This document shows, in pieces, positions 35,711 through 44,592 of a DNA stretch of 64,000 nucleotides. The DNA is from an uncultured Eubacteriales bacterium. Its GTDB lineage: Bacteria; Bacillota; Clostridia; Oscillospirales; Acutalibacteraceae. The stretch spans positions 42,028 through 106,027 of the forward strand of contig CAKRRH010000004.1 in assembly GCA_934394855.1 (NCBI GenBank), given 5' to 3'. Position numbers and translations under genes: made by a program. The notes under the pieces were generated by a model that ran no database searches, was not told the DNA's origin, and saw only the letters and a program-made list of their open reading frames with translations. Every line of letters starts with the position of its first letter. Positions within the stretch are counted from its first letter, which is position 1.

Positions 35711-36238
35711 TTATTTATAGGTATTATAAAGCTCGATCGCCTGATTGACAGCGTCTTTGACCGCTGTCGAGGAAATCGTCGCACCCGTCCATGCGTCAAC
35801 CGAATTTGCGTCGGTTATGTCGTTAAAACGGTTCAAAAATTCATCTGTTTTAACATTTTGACCGAGTCCCGGCGTTTCATCATCGGCACTGACGATTGCG
35901 ATTTTCCTGACCGTTCCGTTTTTGTCGATTCCGACCATAACCTTGATCTTTCCGCCATAGCCCGTTTTGGTGCAAAGAGCGGTATATCCGACTGTTTCGC
36001 CGTTTGATGACGCCTTGTAAAATGATGTGTCGCTGTCGTCCGATTTGATTTGAACCTTTTCGTACTCATCAGCCTTTAACACCTGCTGCATTGCCTCATT
36101 TAGCTTTTCCTGCTCGTTGTCGGCGATCTTCTGAGCCGTTGCAAGGTTCGAGATCGAGAGCGCAAGCGCCGCAATTATACATATAATAAACAGCGTTAAT
36201 GTCGGAATAAATACATCTTTAAAGTTGATTTTCTTCAT
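35711..36238 (-). CDS. rnfG: Rnf complex subunit G (covalent FMN)
   Basis: A 175-residue subunit with one N-terminal membrane helix (about 10-30) and an extracytoplasmic FMN-binding domain. The covalent FMN attachment motif is TGATISSTAV near residue 155; the FMN is linked through phosphate to Thr. The start overlaps the rnfD stop (ATGA). It passes electrons between other Rnf flavins on the outer side of the membrane. Confidence 0.95.
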   Translation of the reverse strand: MKKINFKDVFIPTLTLFIICIIAALALSISNLATAQKIADNEQEKLNEAMQQVLKADEYEKVQIKSDDSDTSFYKASSNGETVGYTALCTKTGYGGKIKVMVGIDKNGTVRKIAIVSADDETPGLGQNVKTDEFLNRFNDITDANSVDAWTGATISSTAVKDAVNQAIELYNTYK

Positions 36239-37206
36239 TCTGCCGCCCTCCCTTTATCCTTTGGAGGTTTAACATAGCCAAACGGCTTTTTAGCCGTGAT
36301 TTTTTCAATATACGGTGTGAGGATATTCATTATTATAATAGAATATGAAACGCCTTCGGGGAGCGAGCCGAATATTCTGATGAATGAAGTGATTGCACCG
36401 CAGCCGAATGCGAAAATCACTTTGCCCCAAAATGTCACAGGCGTTGTCGCATAGTCGGTCGCCATGAAAATTGCGCCAAGCATCAATCCGCCCGACATGA
36501 TCTGATAGAGCGGGTTGTCGCCGTTTATCCATGTGAAAAGAGCGACTGTTCCGATGAACACAACAGGCACGACAGGGTTGATTACACGGCGAATCACAAG
36601 ATATATTCCTCCGATAAGCAATGCAATCACGCAGGTTTCGCCAAGACAGCCCGCACGCTGACCGATCAGCATTTGCATCAGCCCCGGAACGGCTTCGCCT
36701 CTTACCTGCGCCATTAAAGGAGTAGCCGACGAAACGGCGTCAGCCGCCGCGCCCTCTGCCGCTTTGTAAGCAAACGGCTGGGTCCATGTTGTCATTGCGG
36801 TTGCAAACGAATTCATCAAAACGATTCGTCCGATCAGCGCAGGATTTACAAAATTCTGACCGATTCCGCCGAAAAGCTGTTTTACGACAATGATTGACAC
36901 TGCAGAACCGATTATCGCCATCCAAAGAGGCAGCTCGGGGGGCAGGTTATATGCCAAAAGCAAGCCTGTTACAACTGCGGACAAATCGCCGATCGTGTTT
37001 GATCTGCGCATTATTTTTCGTGATATGTATTCGGACAAAACGCAAGCAGCAACGCAAGTGACGATCAGCAAAAGCGCATGAAGTCCAAAGAGCCATACTG
37101 CCGCAACACCTGCCGGTAAAAGCGCCAGAATAACATCAAACATTATTCCTCTGACCGAATCAGGCGAGCTGATATGGGGAGATGATGATACTACAAGTTT
37201 ATTCAT
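36235..37206 (-). CDS. rnfD: Rnf complex membrane subunit D
   Basis: A 323-residue membrane protein with about nine hydrophobic segments, homologous to NqrB. The covalent FMN site lies in DAVSSATPLMAQ (about residue 155), matching the SxAT pattern. A C-terminal stretch near DYATTPVTFWGKVIFAFGCG is typical. It follows rnfC by 19 bases and overlaps rnfG by 4. Confidence 0.95.
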   Translation of the reverse strand: MNKLVVSSSPHISSPDSVRGIMFDVILALLPAGVAAVWLFGLHALLLIVTCVAACVLSEYISRKIMRRSNTIGDLSAVVTGLLLAYNLPPELPLWMAIIGSAVSIIVVKQLFGGIGQNFVNPALIGRIVLMNSFATAMTTWTQPFAYKAAEGAAADAVSSATPLMAQVRGEAVPGLMQMLIGQRAGCLGETCVIALLIGGIYLVIRRVINPVVPVVFIGTVALFTWINGDNPLYQIMSGGLMLGAIFMATDYATTPVTFWGKVIFAFGCGAITSFIRIFGSLPEGVSYSIIIMNILTPYIEKITAKKPFGYVKPPKDKGRAAE

Positions 37207-37225
37207 TTCGGGTCAATATCCTCCG

Positions 37226-38551
37226 TTATAGCTTTTTAACAAGCGCCTTTGACTGACGCATTACCTGAACGAGCGGTCTCATTGCCGGACATTCATATGC
37301 ACAACAGCCGCATTCGATGCAGTTCATTACGCCGTCTTTTTTAAGCGCCGCCGAATCCTTGATTTTAAGATGAGTTTCAACGGTTGTGGGCATCAGCGAC
37401 ATCGGACATACCTTGACGCATCTTCCGCAGCGAATGCACGCTGAAAGCGGCTTCGGATATGCTTCCTTTTCGTCAAGCGCCAAAATTGCATTGGTCTGTT
37501 TGAGCACCGGAATTTCGTCGTTATAGAGCGCAATTCCCATCATAGGACCGCCCATGATCAGTTTTTTCGGCTCGCACTTATATCCGCCGGCATATTCGAT
37601 TACATCATGAACATATGTACCGACAGGCACTCGCAGATTCATTGCGTTCGCCATTGCCGAGCCGTCAACCGTCACACGCTTTGAGATAAGCGGCATTCCC
37701 GTTGAGACAAATCTTGCAAGAGAGGCAACGCTCGATACATTCATTACAATGCAGCCGGCGTCAGCAGGCAGCTGACCGCTTTTGATCACGCGACCCGTTG
37801 CGGCATATACCGTAACCTTTTCCGCACCTCTCGGATACATCGCCTTTGTCGGCAAAACCGAGATTCGCTTGTTAAATTCGCACCGTTTTACGGCATTGTT
37901 CAACATTGTGATTGCGGTCGGCTTGTTGTTTTCCACAACAATCACCGCTTGCTTGATTCCGAGATATTTCAGCACAAGGCAGATTCCGTCAACAATGTCC
38001 GCAGTATTTTCAACCATCTCGCGATAGTCTGCGGTGATATATGGCTCGCATTCCGCACCGTTAATTACAAGCGTGTCAACAGGCGTTGAGGAATTCAGCT
38101 TTATGTGAGTCGGAAAACCTGCGCCGCCGAGTCCGACAAGACCGCATTTTCTCACAGCCGCCAAAAATTCTTCCTTGTTTGTGATCATCGGCGGCATTAT
38201 TCCGTCGGTGACCGTTTGATTTCCGTCGGTATCAATTACGACCGCTTTTGACATTGCTCCGTTTGTGAGCATTACATCGGAAATTTCCGCAACAACGCCC
38301 GATACGCTTGAATATATCGGTGCGCTTACCGGCTTTTCGCTGTCGCCGATCAGCTGACCGACCTTAACCTCGTCGCCCTTTTTAACGCACGGAACACACG
38401 GCGCTCCGATATGCTGCTGCATGACAATGCAAACACGAGCCGGAACGGGCATGTCGACCGTGCGCATTTCTGCCGTATTTTTTCTGTGAGGGGCATGAAC
38501 TCCGCCTCTGATGTGAGTTTTCGGTTTTGTTTTGTTATCAATAATTTTCAA
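37226..38551 (-). CDS. rnfC: Rnf complex subunit C (NADH-binding, iron-sulfur)
   Basis: A 441-residue peripheral subunit, first gene of the operon. It shows the NuoF-like nucleotide/FMN region (GLGGAGFPTHIKL; NGAECEPY), a SLBB-type segment and two [4Fe-4S] motifs near the C-terminus (CIRCGRCVKVCP at about 370 and CIECGCCAYECP at about 410). It reduces NAD+ with electrons from the complex. The promoter upstream is a near-consensus sigma-A type. Confidence 0.96.
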   Translation of the reverse strand: MKIIDNKTKPKTHIRGGVHAPHRKNTAEMRTVDMPVPARVCIVMQQHIGAPCVPCVKKGDEVKVGQLIGDSEKPVSAPIYSSVSGVVAEISDVMLTNGAMSKAVVIDTDGNQTVTDGIMPPMITNKEEFLAAVRKCGLVGLGGAGFPTHIKLNSSTPVDTLVINGAECEPYITADYREMVENTADIVDGICLVLKYLGIKQAVIVVENNKPTAITMLNNAVKRCEFNKRISVLPTKAMYPRGAEKVTVYAATGRVIKSGQLPADAGCIVMNVSSVASLARFVSTGMPLISKRVTVDGSAMANAMNLRVPVGTYVHDVIEYAGGYKCEPKKLIMGGPMMGIALYNDEIPVLKQTNAILALDEKEAYPKPLSACIRCGRCVKVCPMSLMPTTVETHLKIKDSAALKKDGVMNCIECGCCAYECPAMRPLVQVMRQSKALVKKL

Positions 38552-38596
38552 GGAAATATCCTCTCCCTATAATAAGTGCATATTATCTTACTATAC

Positions 38597-38625
38597 ATTA
38601 TAACAACAAACCCGATTCATTTCAA
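38597..38625 (-). promoter_or_regulatory. Promoter of the rnf operon
   Basis: Minus strand TTGAAA (38625-38620), 17-base spacer, TATAAT (38602-38597), 46 bases before the rnfC start. No regulator site was recognised next to it. Confidence 0.8.
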
Positions 38626-38658
38626 TCAATATTTATTTGAATTTTTTAAAAATTATTG

Positions 38659-38687
38659 TTGAATTTATCAAAAAAGTGTGTTAATAT
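38659..38687 (+). promoter_or_regulatory. Promoter of tRNA-Pro
   Basis: TTGAAT (38659-38664), 17-base spacer and TAATAT (38682-38687), 29 bases before the mature tRNA 5' end. Confidence 0.6.
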
Positions 38688-38716
38688 ATATTTGTTGCAA
38701 AAAAAGCACATCATTT

Positions 38717-38792
38717 CCGGGTGTGGCGCAGCTGGTAGCGCGCTTGACTGGGGGTCAAGAGGCCGCAAGTTCAAGTCTTGTCACTCGGACCA
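38717..38792 (+). tRNA. tRNA-Pro (anticodon GGG)
   Basis: A full 76-base cloverleaf: acceptor CCGGGTG/CACTCGG (one G-U), D stem GCGC/GCGC, anticodon stem CTTGA/TCAAG with loop CTGGGGG, T arm GCAAG-TTCAAGT-CTTGT, and an encoded CCA end. The anticodon GGG is at 38750-38752 and reads CCC/CCU proline codons. It is divergent from the rnf operon and is followed by a terminator. Confidence 0.97.
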
Positions 38793-38801
38793 AAATTAAG
38801 A

Positions 38802-38835
38802 AAATCCTGTAGCCATCGCGGTTACGGGATTTTTG
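38802..38835 (+). terminator. Terminator of tRNA-Pro
   Basis: A hairpin (38802-38811 with 38822-38832, G-U pair included) followed by a T run, 10 bases after the CCA end. Confidence 0.75.
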
Positions 38836-38839
38836 CTAT

Positions 38840-39180
38840 ATTTGGCTTAAATAGAGGGATTGCGGTGCTTTATTTGATTATTATAATATCAATTTTAATA
38901 TTATTACATATTTTTAAACAAAAAGTGCGCACAAAAAATCCGCCTGTCTTGTTCTGTAAAAGCCGTCCTTTTCCATTTGCATTGCAAAAGTCAAATTCAG
39001 CTTGTCGGCGGTTTTTGTATATCTCGTCAAACCGAATTCCTTATAAAAATATAGTAAAAGTACAGTAAATAGGCGAGTTTGTACTCCTTTTTATACTATG
39101 CAGTTAATATCTGTTTACGGTGCGTATGCCGCCGCACCCTACGGTTTTATAAATATTTAGAAGTAGCGTGTATTTTGTTC
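38840..39180. other. Gene-free DNA after tRNA-Pro
   Basis: No supported gene. A 96-codon open frame crosses the tRNA and its terminator and has no coding character. Nothing else was recognised. Confidence 0.5.
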
Positions 39181-39187
39181 GCTCTAT

Positions 39188-39263
39188 TATAATAAAAAAT
39201 ATGTCATAAATAAAGTTTTTGAGGAGAGCGCGAGAGGGACTTTTTACAAAAAGTCCCTCTCGC
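39188..39263 (+). repeat. Intergenic repeat element, copy 1 (hairpin end)
   Basis: About 30 bases (39188-39219, containing TGTCATAAATAAAG) match a second site at 39603-39634. They are followed by a perfect 16-bp inverted repeat (39230-39245 with 39248-39263). The same order, AT-rich motif then GC-rich long hairpin, occurs in copy 2. It resembles a miniature mobile or terminator-like repeat; it encodes nothing. Confidence 0.55.
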
Positions 39264-39314
39264 ATATTCCCATATATAAATTAAATAAATATGTGCTCAT
39301 GCCGCACGGGCACA

Positions 39315-39557
39315 CCATTTCTCATGCAAGAAATGGCGGAAAGTGCATTTAAGGGCTGCGCCCTTAAAAATCCCGAGGGGGGTATCACATCCCCCTGTAC
39401 GATAACGGATTTTTGCAACCGTGCAAACCGTCGTGCTTAAGGAGGCACGACAAGATGAGCGAATAAGGTTAGTTTGATTGCCGTTATCGTACACCCCTTA
39501 AAACGAGTTTTTGTTCCGAAAGTGAGATTATGAGGATAGCAATAATGGAACAAAAAC
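39315..39557. other. Hairpin-rich non-coding block (possible structured RNA)
   Basis: Six inverted repeats are packed here: 39315-39322/39329-39336; 39349-39356/39360-39367; 39376-39381/39391-39396; a 12-bp long-range pair 39397-39408/39481-39492 that encloses 39430-39436/39445-39451; and an 11-bp pair 39507-39517/39547-39557. An open frame of 65 codons on the minus strand spans these stems but has no start signal and no coding character. It may be a structured RNA or a degraded mobile element. Confidence 0.45.
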
Positions 39558-39602
39558 GGTTGTGGATAGATTTAGAGGATAGGTATTTTTGTTACGCTAT
39601 AT

Positions 39603-39682
39603 ATAATAAAAATCTGTCATAAATAAAGCTTTTTGAAAGGGGGTTCGGGGGAGAACCTTTTTCTCGAAAAAGTTCTCCCCCG
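39603..39682 (+). repeat. Intergenic repeat element, copy 2 (hairpin end)
   Basis: The motif at 39603-39634 repeats that of 39188-39219 with few changes and is followed by an 11-bp GC-rich inverted repeat (39646-39656 with 39672-39682) that continues inward with a TTTTT/AAAAA pairing. The two copies bracket the hairpin-rich block, as terminal elements of a small mobile unit might. Confidence 0.55.
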
Positions 39683-39778
39683 AGAAATCTCCTTTAATAC
39701 AAAAAATCCCGTTGCTATGATGATTGGAATGGTGTATAATAAGCAATAGGTAATTTTGCGAAAAAGAGGGCAAATGGC

Positions 39779-40591
39779 ATGATGACAGACAAGCTGGCAA
39801 GAGAAAAATATCCGTTTGTTTACGAGACTCATATGCACACGTGCGAGGGCAGTCAATGCGGTCAGAACACGGGCGAAGAGATGGCAAAGGCATATAAAGC
39901 TGCGGGCTACGACGGAATAATCATAACCGACCACCACATCGGCGGAAACTGCCGTCCCGACCGCTCACTGCCGTGGGACGAGTGGGTATCGCAATTTTTC
40001 AGCGGCTACCGCAATGCAAAAGCGACCGGCGACAAGATCGGTCTTAAAGTATTTTGCGGCTGGGAGAGCGGGTTTAACGCAACCGAATTTTTAATATACG
40101 GTCTTGACGAAGAATGGATGAAAAAGCACCCGGAGCTTCGTGACTGCACAGTTGAGGAGCAATATTCAATAATTCACAGCGCCGGCGGAATGGTAATTCA
40201 TGCGCACCCTTACAGAAAGCGTTTCTACATTCCCGAAATCCGTCTGTTTCCCGACTTTGTCGACGGAGTCGAGGCGGTCAATGCCGCAAATTCTCACGAC
40301 GGCCCGGGTTCATATGGCTATGACCCGAAAAATGAAATGGAACTTGCAAATCCGAGAGCGTTTGAATATGCAAACAAACATAATTTCCCAACGACTGCCG
40401 GTTCGGATATGCACGTCAACCACCCGTTTGTCGGAAAAAGCGGCGAGCGTCTGTCGGGAATGCATTTTGAAAAGCCGCTTAATTCAATCAATGATTATAT
40501 CGAGGCTGTTTTGTCACACGGGAAAACAAATGACTACATTTTGTGCGACGAGATTCATTATTTCTCAAAAACGGGAGAAATTTTGGACTGA
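39779..40591 (+). CDS. PHP-domain metal-dependent phosphoesterase
   Basis: A 270-residue protein of the PHP (polymerase and histidinol phosphatase) family. The metal-binding motifs appear in order: ETHMHTCEG (about 16-24), TDHHIGG (about 53), HAHPYR (about 143) and GSDMH (about 206). These bind two or three metal ions and hydrolyse phosphate esters; the substrate is unknown. GAGGG lies 8 bases before the ATG. It is a single-gene unit ended by a hairpin. Confidence 0.88.
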   Translation: MMTDKLAREKYPFVYETHMHTCEGSQCGQNTGEEMAKAYKAAGYDGIIITDHHIGGNCRPDRSLPWDEWVSQFFSGYRNAKATGDKIGLKVFCGWESGFNATEFLIYGLDEEWMKKHPELRDCTVEEQYSIIHSAGGMVIHAHPYRKRFYIPEIRLFPDFVDGVEAVNAANSHDGPGSYGYDPKNEMELANPRAFEYANKHNFPTTAGSDMHVNHPFVGKSGERLSGMHFEKPLNSINDYIEAVLSHGKTNDYILCDEIHYFSKTGEILD

Positions 40592-40606
40592 AAAAATATA
40601 ATTGTT

Positions 40607-40652
40607 AAAATCGCTGAAATCAAAAGCATGATTTTGGCGATTTTTTATTTTT
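40607..40652 (+). terminator. Terminator of the PHP gene
   Basis: A 15-bp stem with two G-U or mismatched pairs (40608-40622 with 40629-40643), followed by a T-rich run to 40652. Confidence 0.8.
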
Positions 40653-40738
40653 AAAACCGTTAATATCAACAATATAAAAACAAAAAATTTGTAACTAACT
40701 ACAATTTTAACAAAATACACAAATTTAGCAAAAATTTC

Positions 40739-40769
40739 TTAACATTTTTATTGAAAAGTGTGCTATAAT
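40739..40769 (+). promoter_or_regulatory. Predicted adhE promoter
   Basis: Extended -10 element TGC-TATAAT at 40761-40769, with a weak -35 candidate TTAACA at 40739-40744. It would give an untranslated leader of about 245 bases containing a hairpin (40800-40832) and the Rex-type site. Confidence 0.5.
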
Positions 40770-40863
40770 TGAACCGTCGACAGTTACTTCCCACAACTTA
40801 TAGCGGTATATCAAATAATTATACCCGCTATAATCAAAAGGTATTTTACATCGATAATCAACT

Positions 40864-40881
40864 ATGTTAAAATATTAACAA
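40864..40881 (+). promoter_or_regulatory. Rex-type operator upstream of adhE
   Basis: ATGTTAA-AATA-TTAACAA matches the published Rex consensus TTGTTAA-N4-TTAACAA at all but one base of the arms. Rex is a redox repressor that releases DNA at high NADH/NAD+, and adhE is a well-known target in Clostridia. The site is 139 bases before the adhE start, downstream of the predicted -10, so repression would be by roadblock or from a second promoter. Confidence 0.8.
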
Positions 40882-41019
40882 GCGAAGGGAAAGTGCTGTT
40901 ATTTTACTCAATTTTATACTATCAGCGATTCCCCGAGAATAACACGAGCGGTACATTATAAATAAACAAATATACCGCAACATCCATTGTGAACAATTCT
41001 TAAAGGAGAGAGATTTTTC

Positions 41020-43647
41020 ATGGACAAGAAGGTAAAAACTCGTCAGATCGTTGACAGCGTAGAAACCTTTGAGGCTGCTTTGGCCAAGGTAAGAGAGGCA
41101 CAGAAGATTTTTGCTACCTACACACAGGAGCAGGTTGACAAGATTTTCTTTGAGGCTGCTATGGCTGCAAACCAAGCGCGTATTCCGCTTGCAAAAATGG
41201 CTGTTGAAGAAACAGGCATGGGTATTGTCGAAGACAAGGTTATCAAAAACCACTTTGCTTCAGAATACATCTACAACGCATATCGCGACACCAAAACCTG
41301 CGGTGTAATCGAGCGTGACGACGCATATGGAATCGAAAAGATTGCAGAACCTATCGGTGTAATCGGTGCGGTAATTCCGACAACAAACCCGACATCAACC
41401 GCAATCTTCAAAACACTTATTTCACTTAAAACCCGCAACGGTATCATCATCAGCCCGCATCCGCGTGCTAAAGGCTGCACAATCGAGGCTGCAAAGGTCG
41501 TTTTGGAAGCCGCTGTTAAAGCAGGCGCTCCGGAAGGTATCATCAGCTGGATCGATGTTCCGAGCCTTGACCTCACAAACCTTCTTATGAAAGAGGTTGA
41601 CACAATCCTCGCAACAGGCGGTCCCGGAATGGTTAAAGCCGCATATTCAAGCGGAAAACCGGCACTCGGCGTTGGCGCGGGTAACACCCCGGCAATCATT
41701 GACGATACTGCTGACATCACTCTTGCGGTAAACTCAATCATTCATTCAAAAACATTCGATAACGGCGTAATCTGCGCTTCTGAGCAGACCGTAATCGTTC
41801 TTGATAAAGTATATGACGCAGTTAAGAAAGAATTTGCTGCTCGCGGCTGCTACTTCCTCAATCCGGAAGAAACAGACAAAGTAAGAAAGACAATGATCAT
41901 CAACGGCGCTCTTAACTCAAAGATCGCAGGTCAGTCGGCTTATAAGATCGCCGAAATGGCAGGAGTTAAGGTTCCGGAAACAACCAAGATCATCATCGGT
42001 GAAGTTGAATCGGTTGACATCAGCGAAGAATTTGCTCACGAAAAACTGTCACCGGTTCTCGGCATGTATCGTGCTAAGACCTTCACAGAGGCTCTTGACA
42101 AGGCTGAACACCTCATTGCTGACGGCGGTTTCGGTCATACATCAAGCGTATATCTCAACGAAGTTACCGAACAGGCTAAGCTCGACGAGTTCGCTGCAAG
42201 AATGAAAACTTGCCGCTGCCTCGTAAACACTCCGTCTTCACAGGGCGGCATCGGTGACCTTTACAACTTCAAACTCACTCCGTCACTGACACTCGGCTGC
42301 GGCTCATGGGGCGGCAACTCGGTTTCGGAAAACATTCATGTAAAGCACTTGCTTAACATCAAGACTGTCGCTAAGAGGAGAGAGAATATGTTGTGGTTCA
42401 GAGCACCTGAAAAGGTATATATCAAAAAAGGCTGCCTGCCTGTTGCTCTTGCTGAGCTTAAATCGGTCATGGGCAAGAAAAAGGTATTCATCGTTACAGA
42501 CTCGTTCCTGTATAACAACGGTTACACAAAACCGATTACCGATAAGCTCGACGAAATGGGCATCATGCACACAACGTTCTCAAATGTTGCACCGGACCCG
42601 ACACTTGCTTGCGCAAAAGAGGGCGCAAAACTCATGACAGCGTTCCAGCCTGACTGCATCATCGCAATCGGCGGTGGTTCGGCAATGGACGCAGGTAAAA
42701 TCATGTGGGTTCTCTATGAGCATCCGGAAGTTGACTTCATGGATATGGCAATGCGTTTCTGCGACATCAGAAAGCGTATCTATACATTCCCGCATATGGG
42801 CGACAAGGCTTACTTCATTGCAGTACCGACTTCAGCAGGTACAGGTTCTGAGGTTACACCTTTCGCAGTTATCACAGACGAAAAGACAGGCGTTAAATAT
42901 CCGCTTGCTGATTACGAATTGCTCCCGAAAATGGCAATCGTTGACGCAGACATGATGATGAACGCTCCTAAGGGCCTTACATCAGCTTCGGGTATCGACG
43001 CTGTATCACACGCACTTGAGGCTTATGCTTCAGTAATGGCTACCGACTTCACAGACGGTCTTGCACTTCGCTCACTCAAGATGATCTTTGAGTATCTGCC
43101 CCGTGCATATGACAACGGCCCGAACGATCCGGTTGCCCGTGAGCAGATGGCTCATGCCGCTACTATGGCAGGTATGGCATTTGCAAACGCATTCCTCGGT
43201 GTTTGCCATTCAATGGCTCATAAGCTCGGTGCTTTCCATCACCTGCCTCACGGTGTTGCAAATGCACTCATGCTCGAGCAGGTAATTCGCTTCAACTCAG
43301 CAGAAGTTCCGACAAAGATGGGTACATTCCCGCAGTACGATCATCCGCACACAATGGCTCGCTATGCCGAAGTTGCTGATTATCTCGGAATCAAAGGCAA
43401 AAACGACGAAGAAAAGGTTAAAGGTCTTATTAAGGCTGTTAATGACCTTAAAGATAAAATCGGAATCAAACATTCAATCCAGGAATATGGTATTGATGAA
43501 AAAGACTTCCTTGACAGACTTGACGCTATGACCGAACAGGCATTTGACGATCAGTGCACAGGTGCTAACCCACGCTATCCGTTGATGAGCGAGATCAAGC
43601 AGATGTACTTGAACGCTTACTATGGAAACAACGATCAGAATGTCTAA
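41020..43647 (+). CDS. adhE: Bifunctional acetaldehyde-CoA/alcohol dehydrogenase
   Basis: An 875-residue fusion that reduces acetyl-CoA to acetaldehyde and then ethanol, oxidising two NADH; it forms spirosomes in the cytoplasm. The aldehyde dehydrogenase part (about 1-440) has the catalytic Cys in GVICASEQ (about 252). The iron alcohol dehydrogenase part (about 455-870) has the NAD loop GGGSAMDAGK and iron-binding HxxxH-type residues in SMAHKLGAFHHLPHG. AAAGGAGAG precedes the ATG. Codon use is strongly biased (many GCT, CTC, GGT), suggesting high expression. A Rex-type operator lies upstream. Confidence 0.98.
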   Translation: MDKKVKTRQIVDSVETFEAALAKVREAQKIFATYTQEQVDKIFFEAAMAANQARIPLAKMAVEETGMGIVEDKVIKNHFASEYIYNAYRDTKTCGVIERDDAYGIEKIAEPIGVIGAVIPTTNPTSTAIFKTLISLKTRNGIIISPHPRAKGCTIEAAKVVLEAAVKAGAPEGIISWIDVPSLDLTNLLMKEVDTILATGGPGMVKAAYSSGKPALGVGAGNTPAIIDDTADITLAVNSIIHSKTFDNGVICASEQTVIVLDKVYDAVKKEFAARGCYFLNPEETDKVRKTMIINGALNSKIAGQSAYKIAEMAGVKVPETTKIIIGEVESVDISEEFAHEKLSPVLGMYRAKTFTEALDKAEHLIADGGFGHTSSVYLNEVTEQAKLDEFAARMKTCRCLVNTPSSQGGIGDLYNFKLTPSLTLGCGSWGGNSVSENIHVKHLLNIKTVAKRRENMLWFRAPEKVYIKKGCLPVALAELKSVMGKKKVFIVTDSFLYNNGYTKPITDKLDEMGIMHTTFSNVAPDPTLACAKEGAKLMTAFQPDCIIAIGGGSAMDAGKIMWVLYEHPEVDFMDMAMRFCDIRKRIYTFPHMGDKAYFIAVPTSAGTGSEVTPFAVITDEKTGVKYPLADYELLPKMAIVDADMMMNAPKGLTSASGIDAVSHALEAYASVMATDFTDGLALRSLKMIFEYLPRAYDNGPNDPVAREQMAHAATMAGMAFANAFLGVCHSMAHKLGAFHHLPHGVANALMLEQVIRFNSAEVPTKMGTFPQYDHPHTMARYAEVADYLGIKGKNDEEKVKGLIKAVNDLKDKIGIKHSIQEYGIDEKDFLDRLDAMTEQAFDDQCTGANPRYPLMSEIKQMYLNAYYGNNDQNV

Positions 43648-43720
43648 TTAAAGCCATACTTCAAATTATCGAAATAAAAAATTTGATGGTGCAACCTGCA
43701 CCGGAAAGGTACGGTTTTCT

Positions 43721-44470
43721 ATGAAACTAGACAGAGTAATTGCAGTCAGGACAACAAAAACGATTTATCGTGACGGCGATAAGGCAATAAAGGTGTTTAA
43801 CGAGGATTTCTCAAAGGCCGACATTCTCAACGAGGCTTTGAATCAGGCTCGTGTTGAAGAAATCGGACTTAACATCCCGAAAATTCTCGAAGTAACCAAG
43901 ATCGACGGAAAATGGGCAATCGTTACCGAGTTCATCGCAGGCAAAACTCTTGCCGAACTCATGAAGGAAAATCCGGAAAAGAAAGACGAATATATTGAGA
44001 AATTCGTTAATCTTCAAATGGAAGTTCATTCAAAAACAGCTCCGCTTCTCAACAAGCTTAAAGATAAGATGATGAGAAAAATTGCCGAGACCGATCTCAA
44101 CGCAACAACCCGTTACGATCTTCATACCCGTCTTGAGGGTATGCCTAAGCACAACAAGGTTTGCCACGGTGACTTCAACCCGTCGAACATCATCATCACC
44201 GACGACGGCACACCCTATATTCTTGACTGGTCGCACGCAACACAGGGAAATGCTTCGGCAGATGTTGCAAGGACATATCTTCTGTTCTGGCTTTCGGGCG
44301 AAACCGAGACCGCAGATAAATATCTCAATCTTTTCTGCGAAAAGAGCGACACAGCTAAGCAGTACATTCAAAAATGGCTGCCGATCGTTGCTGCAAGCCA
44401 GCTCGTCAAGGGCAATCCCGAAGAGCGTGATTTGTTGCTTCGTTGGGTAGATGTTGTTGAATACGAATAA
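43721..44470 (+). CDS. Phosphotransferase of the aminoglycoside/choline kinase fold
   Basis: A 249-residue kinase-like protein. The catalytic loop is CHGDFNPSNI (about residue 150) and the metal-binding loop is YILDWSHA (about 170), as in APH/choline-kinase-type enzymes. The N-terminal lobe has an Ala-Ile-Lys near residue 25 that could bind ATP, and EFIAGKTLAELM at the hinge. It lies 73 bases after adhE without a terminator between. A small-molecule substrate is likely; true antibiotic resistance is not implied. Confidence 0.8.
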   Translation: MKLDRVIAVRTTKTIYRDGDKAIKVFNEDFSKADILNEALNQARVEEIGLNIPKILEVTKIDGKWAIVTEFIAGKTLAELMKENPEKKDEYIEKFVNLQMEVHSKTAPLLNKLKDKMMRKIAETDLNATTRYDLHTRLEGMPKHNKVCHGDFNPSNIIITDDGTPYILDWSHATQGNASADVARTYLLFWLSGETETADKYLNLFCEKSDTAKQYIQKWLPIVAASQLVKGNPEERDLLLRWVDVVEYE

Positions 44471-44526
44471 TCGATTTTGATTATGTTTTCTGCAAAACAC
44501 TGATTTTAAGCAAATGTAATATGAAT

Positions 44527-44560
44527 AATGGGCGATCACATTTATTTGCGGTCGCCCATT
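44527..44560 (+). other. Hairpin between kinase-like gene and ferredoxin gene
   Basis: A 9-bp stem (44527-44535 with 44552-44560) with a GC-rich base and no T run. It may partly terminate or protect transcript ends. Confidence 0.4.
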
Positions 44561-44592
44561 GCAAAATATAATACCGAAAGGAACTGTAAATT

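Noticed and set aside
38778..39068. 96-codon plus-strand open frame after tRNA-Pro
   Set aside because: It starts inside the tRNA and crosses its terminator; no coding character.
39297..39494. 65-codon minus-strand open frame in the hairpin-rich block
   Set aside because: It runs through several perfect inverted repeats, has no ribosome binding site and reads as low-quality protein (many Cys, Arg and Thr).
39188..39682. CRISPR array
   Set aside because: Only two copies of the repeated motif, 415 bases apart, no regular spacers, and no cas genes in the window.
43721..44470. Aminoglycoside resistance gene
   Set aside because: Only the generic kinase loop motifs are shared; location beside adhE and lack of mobile signals give no support for resistance.
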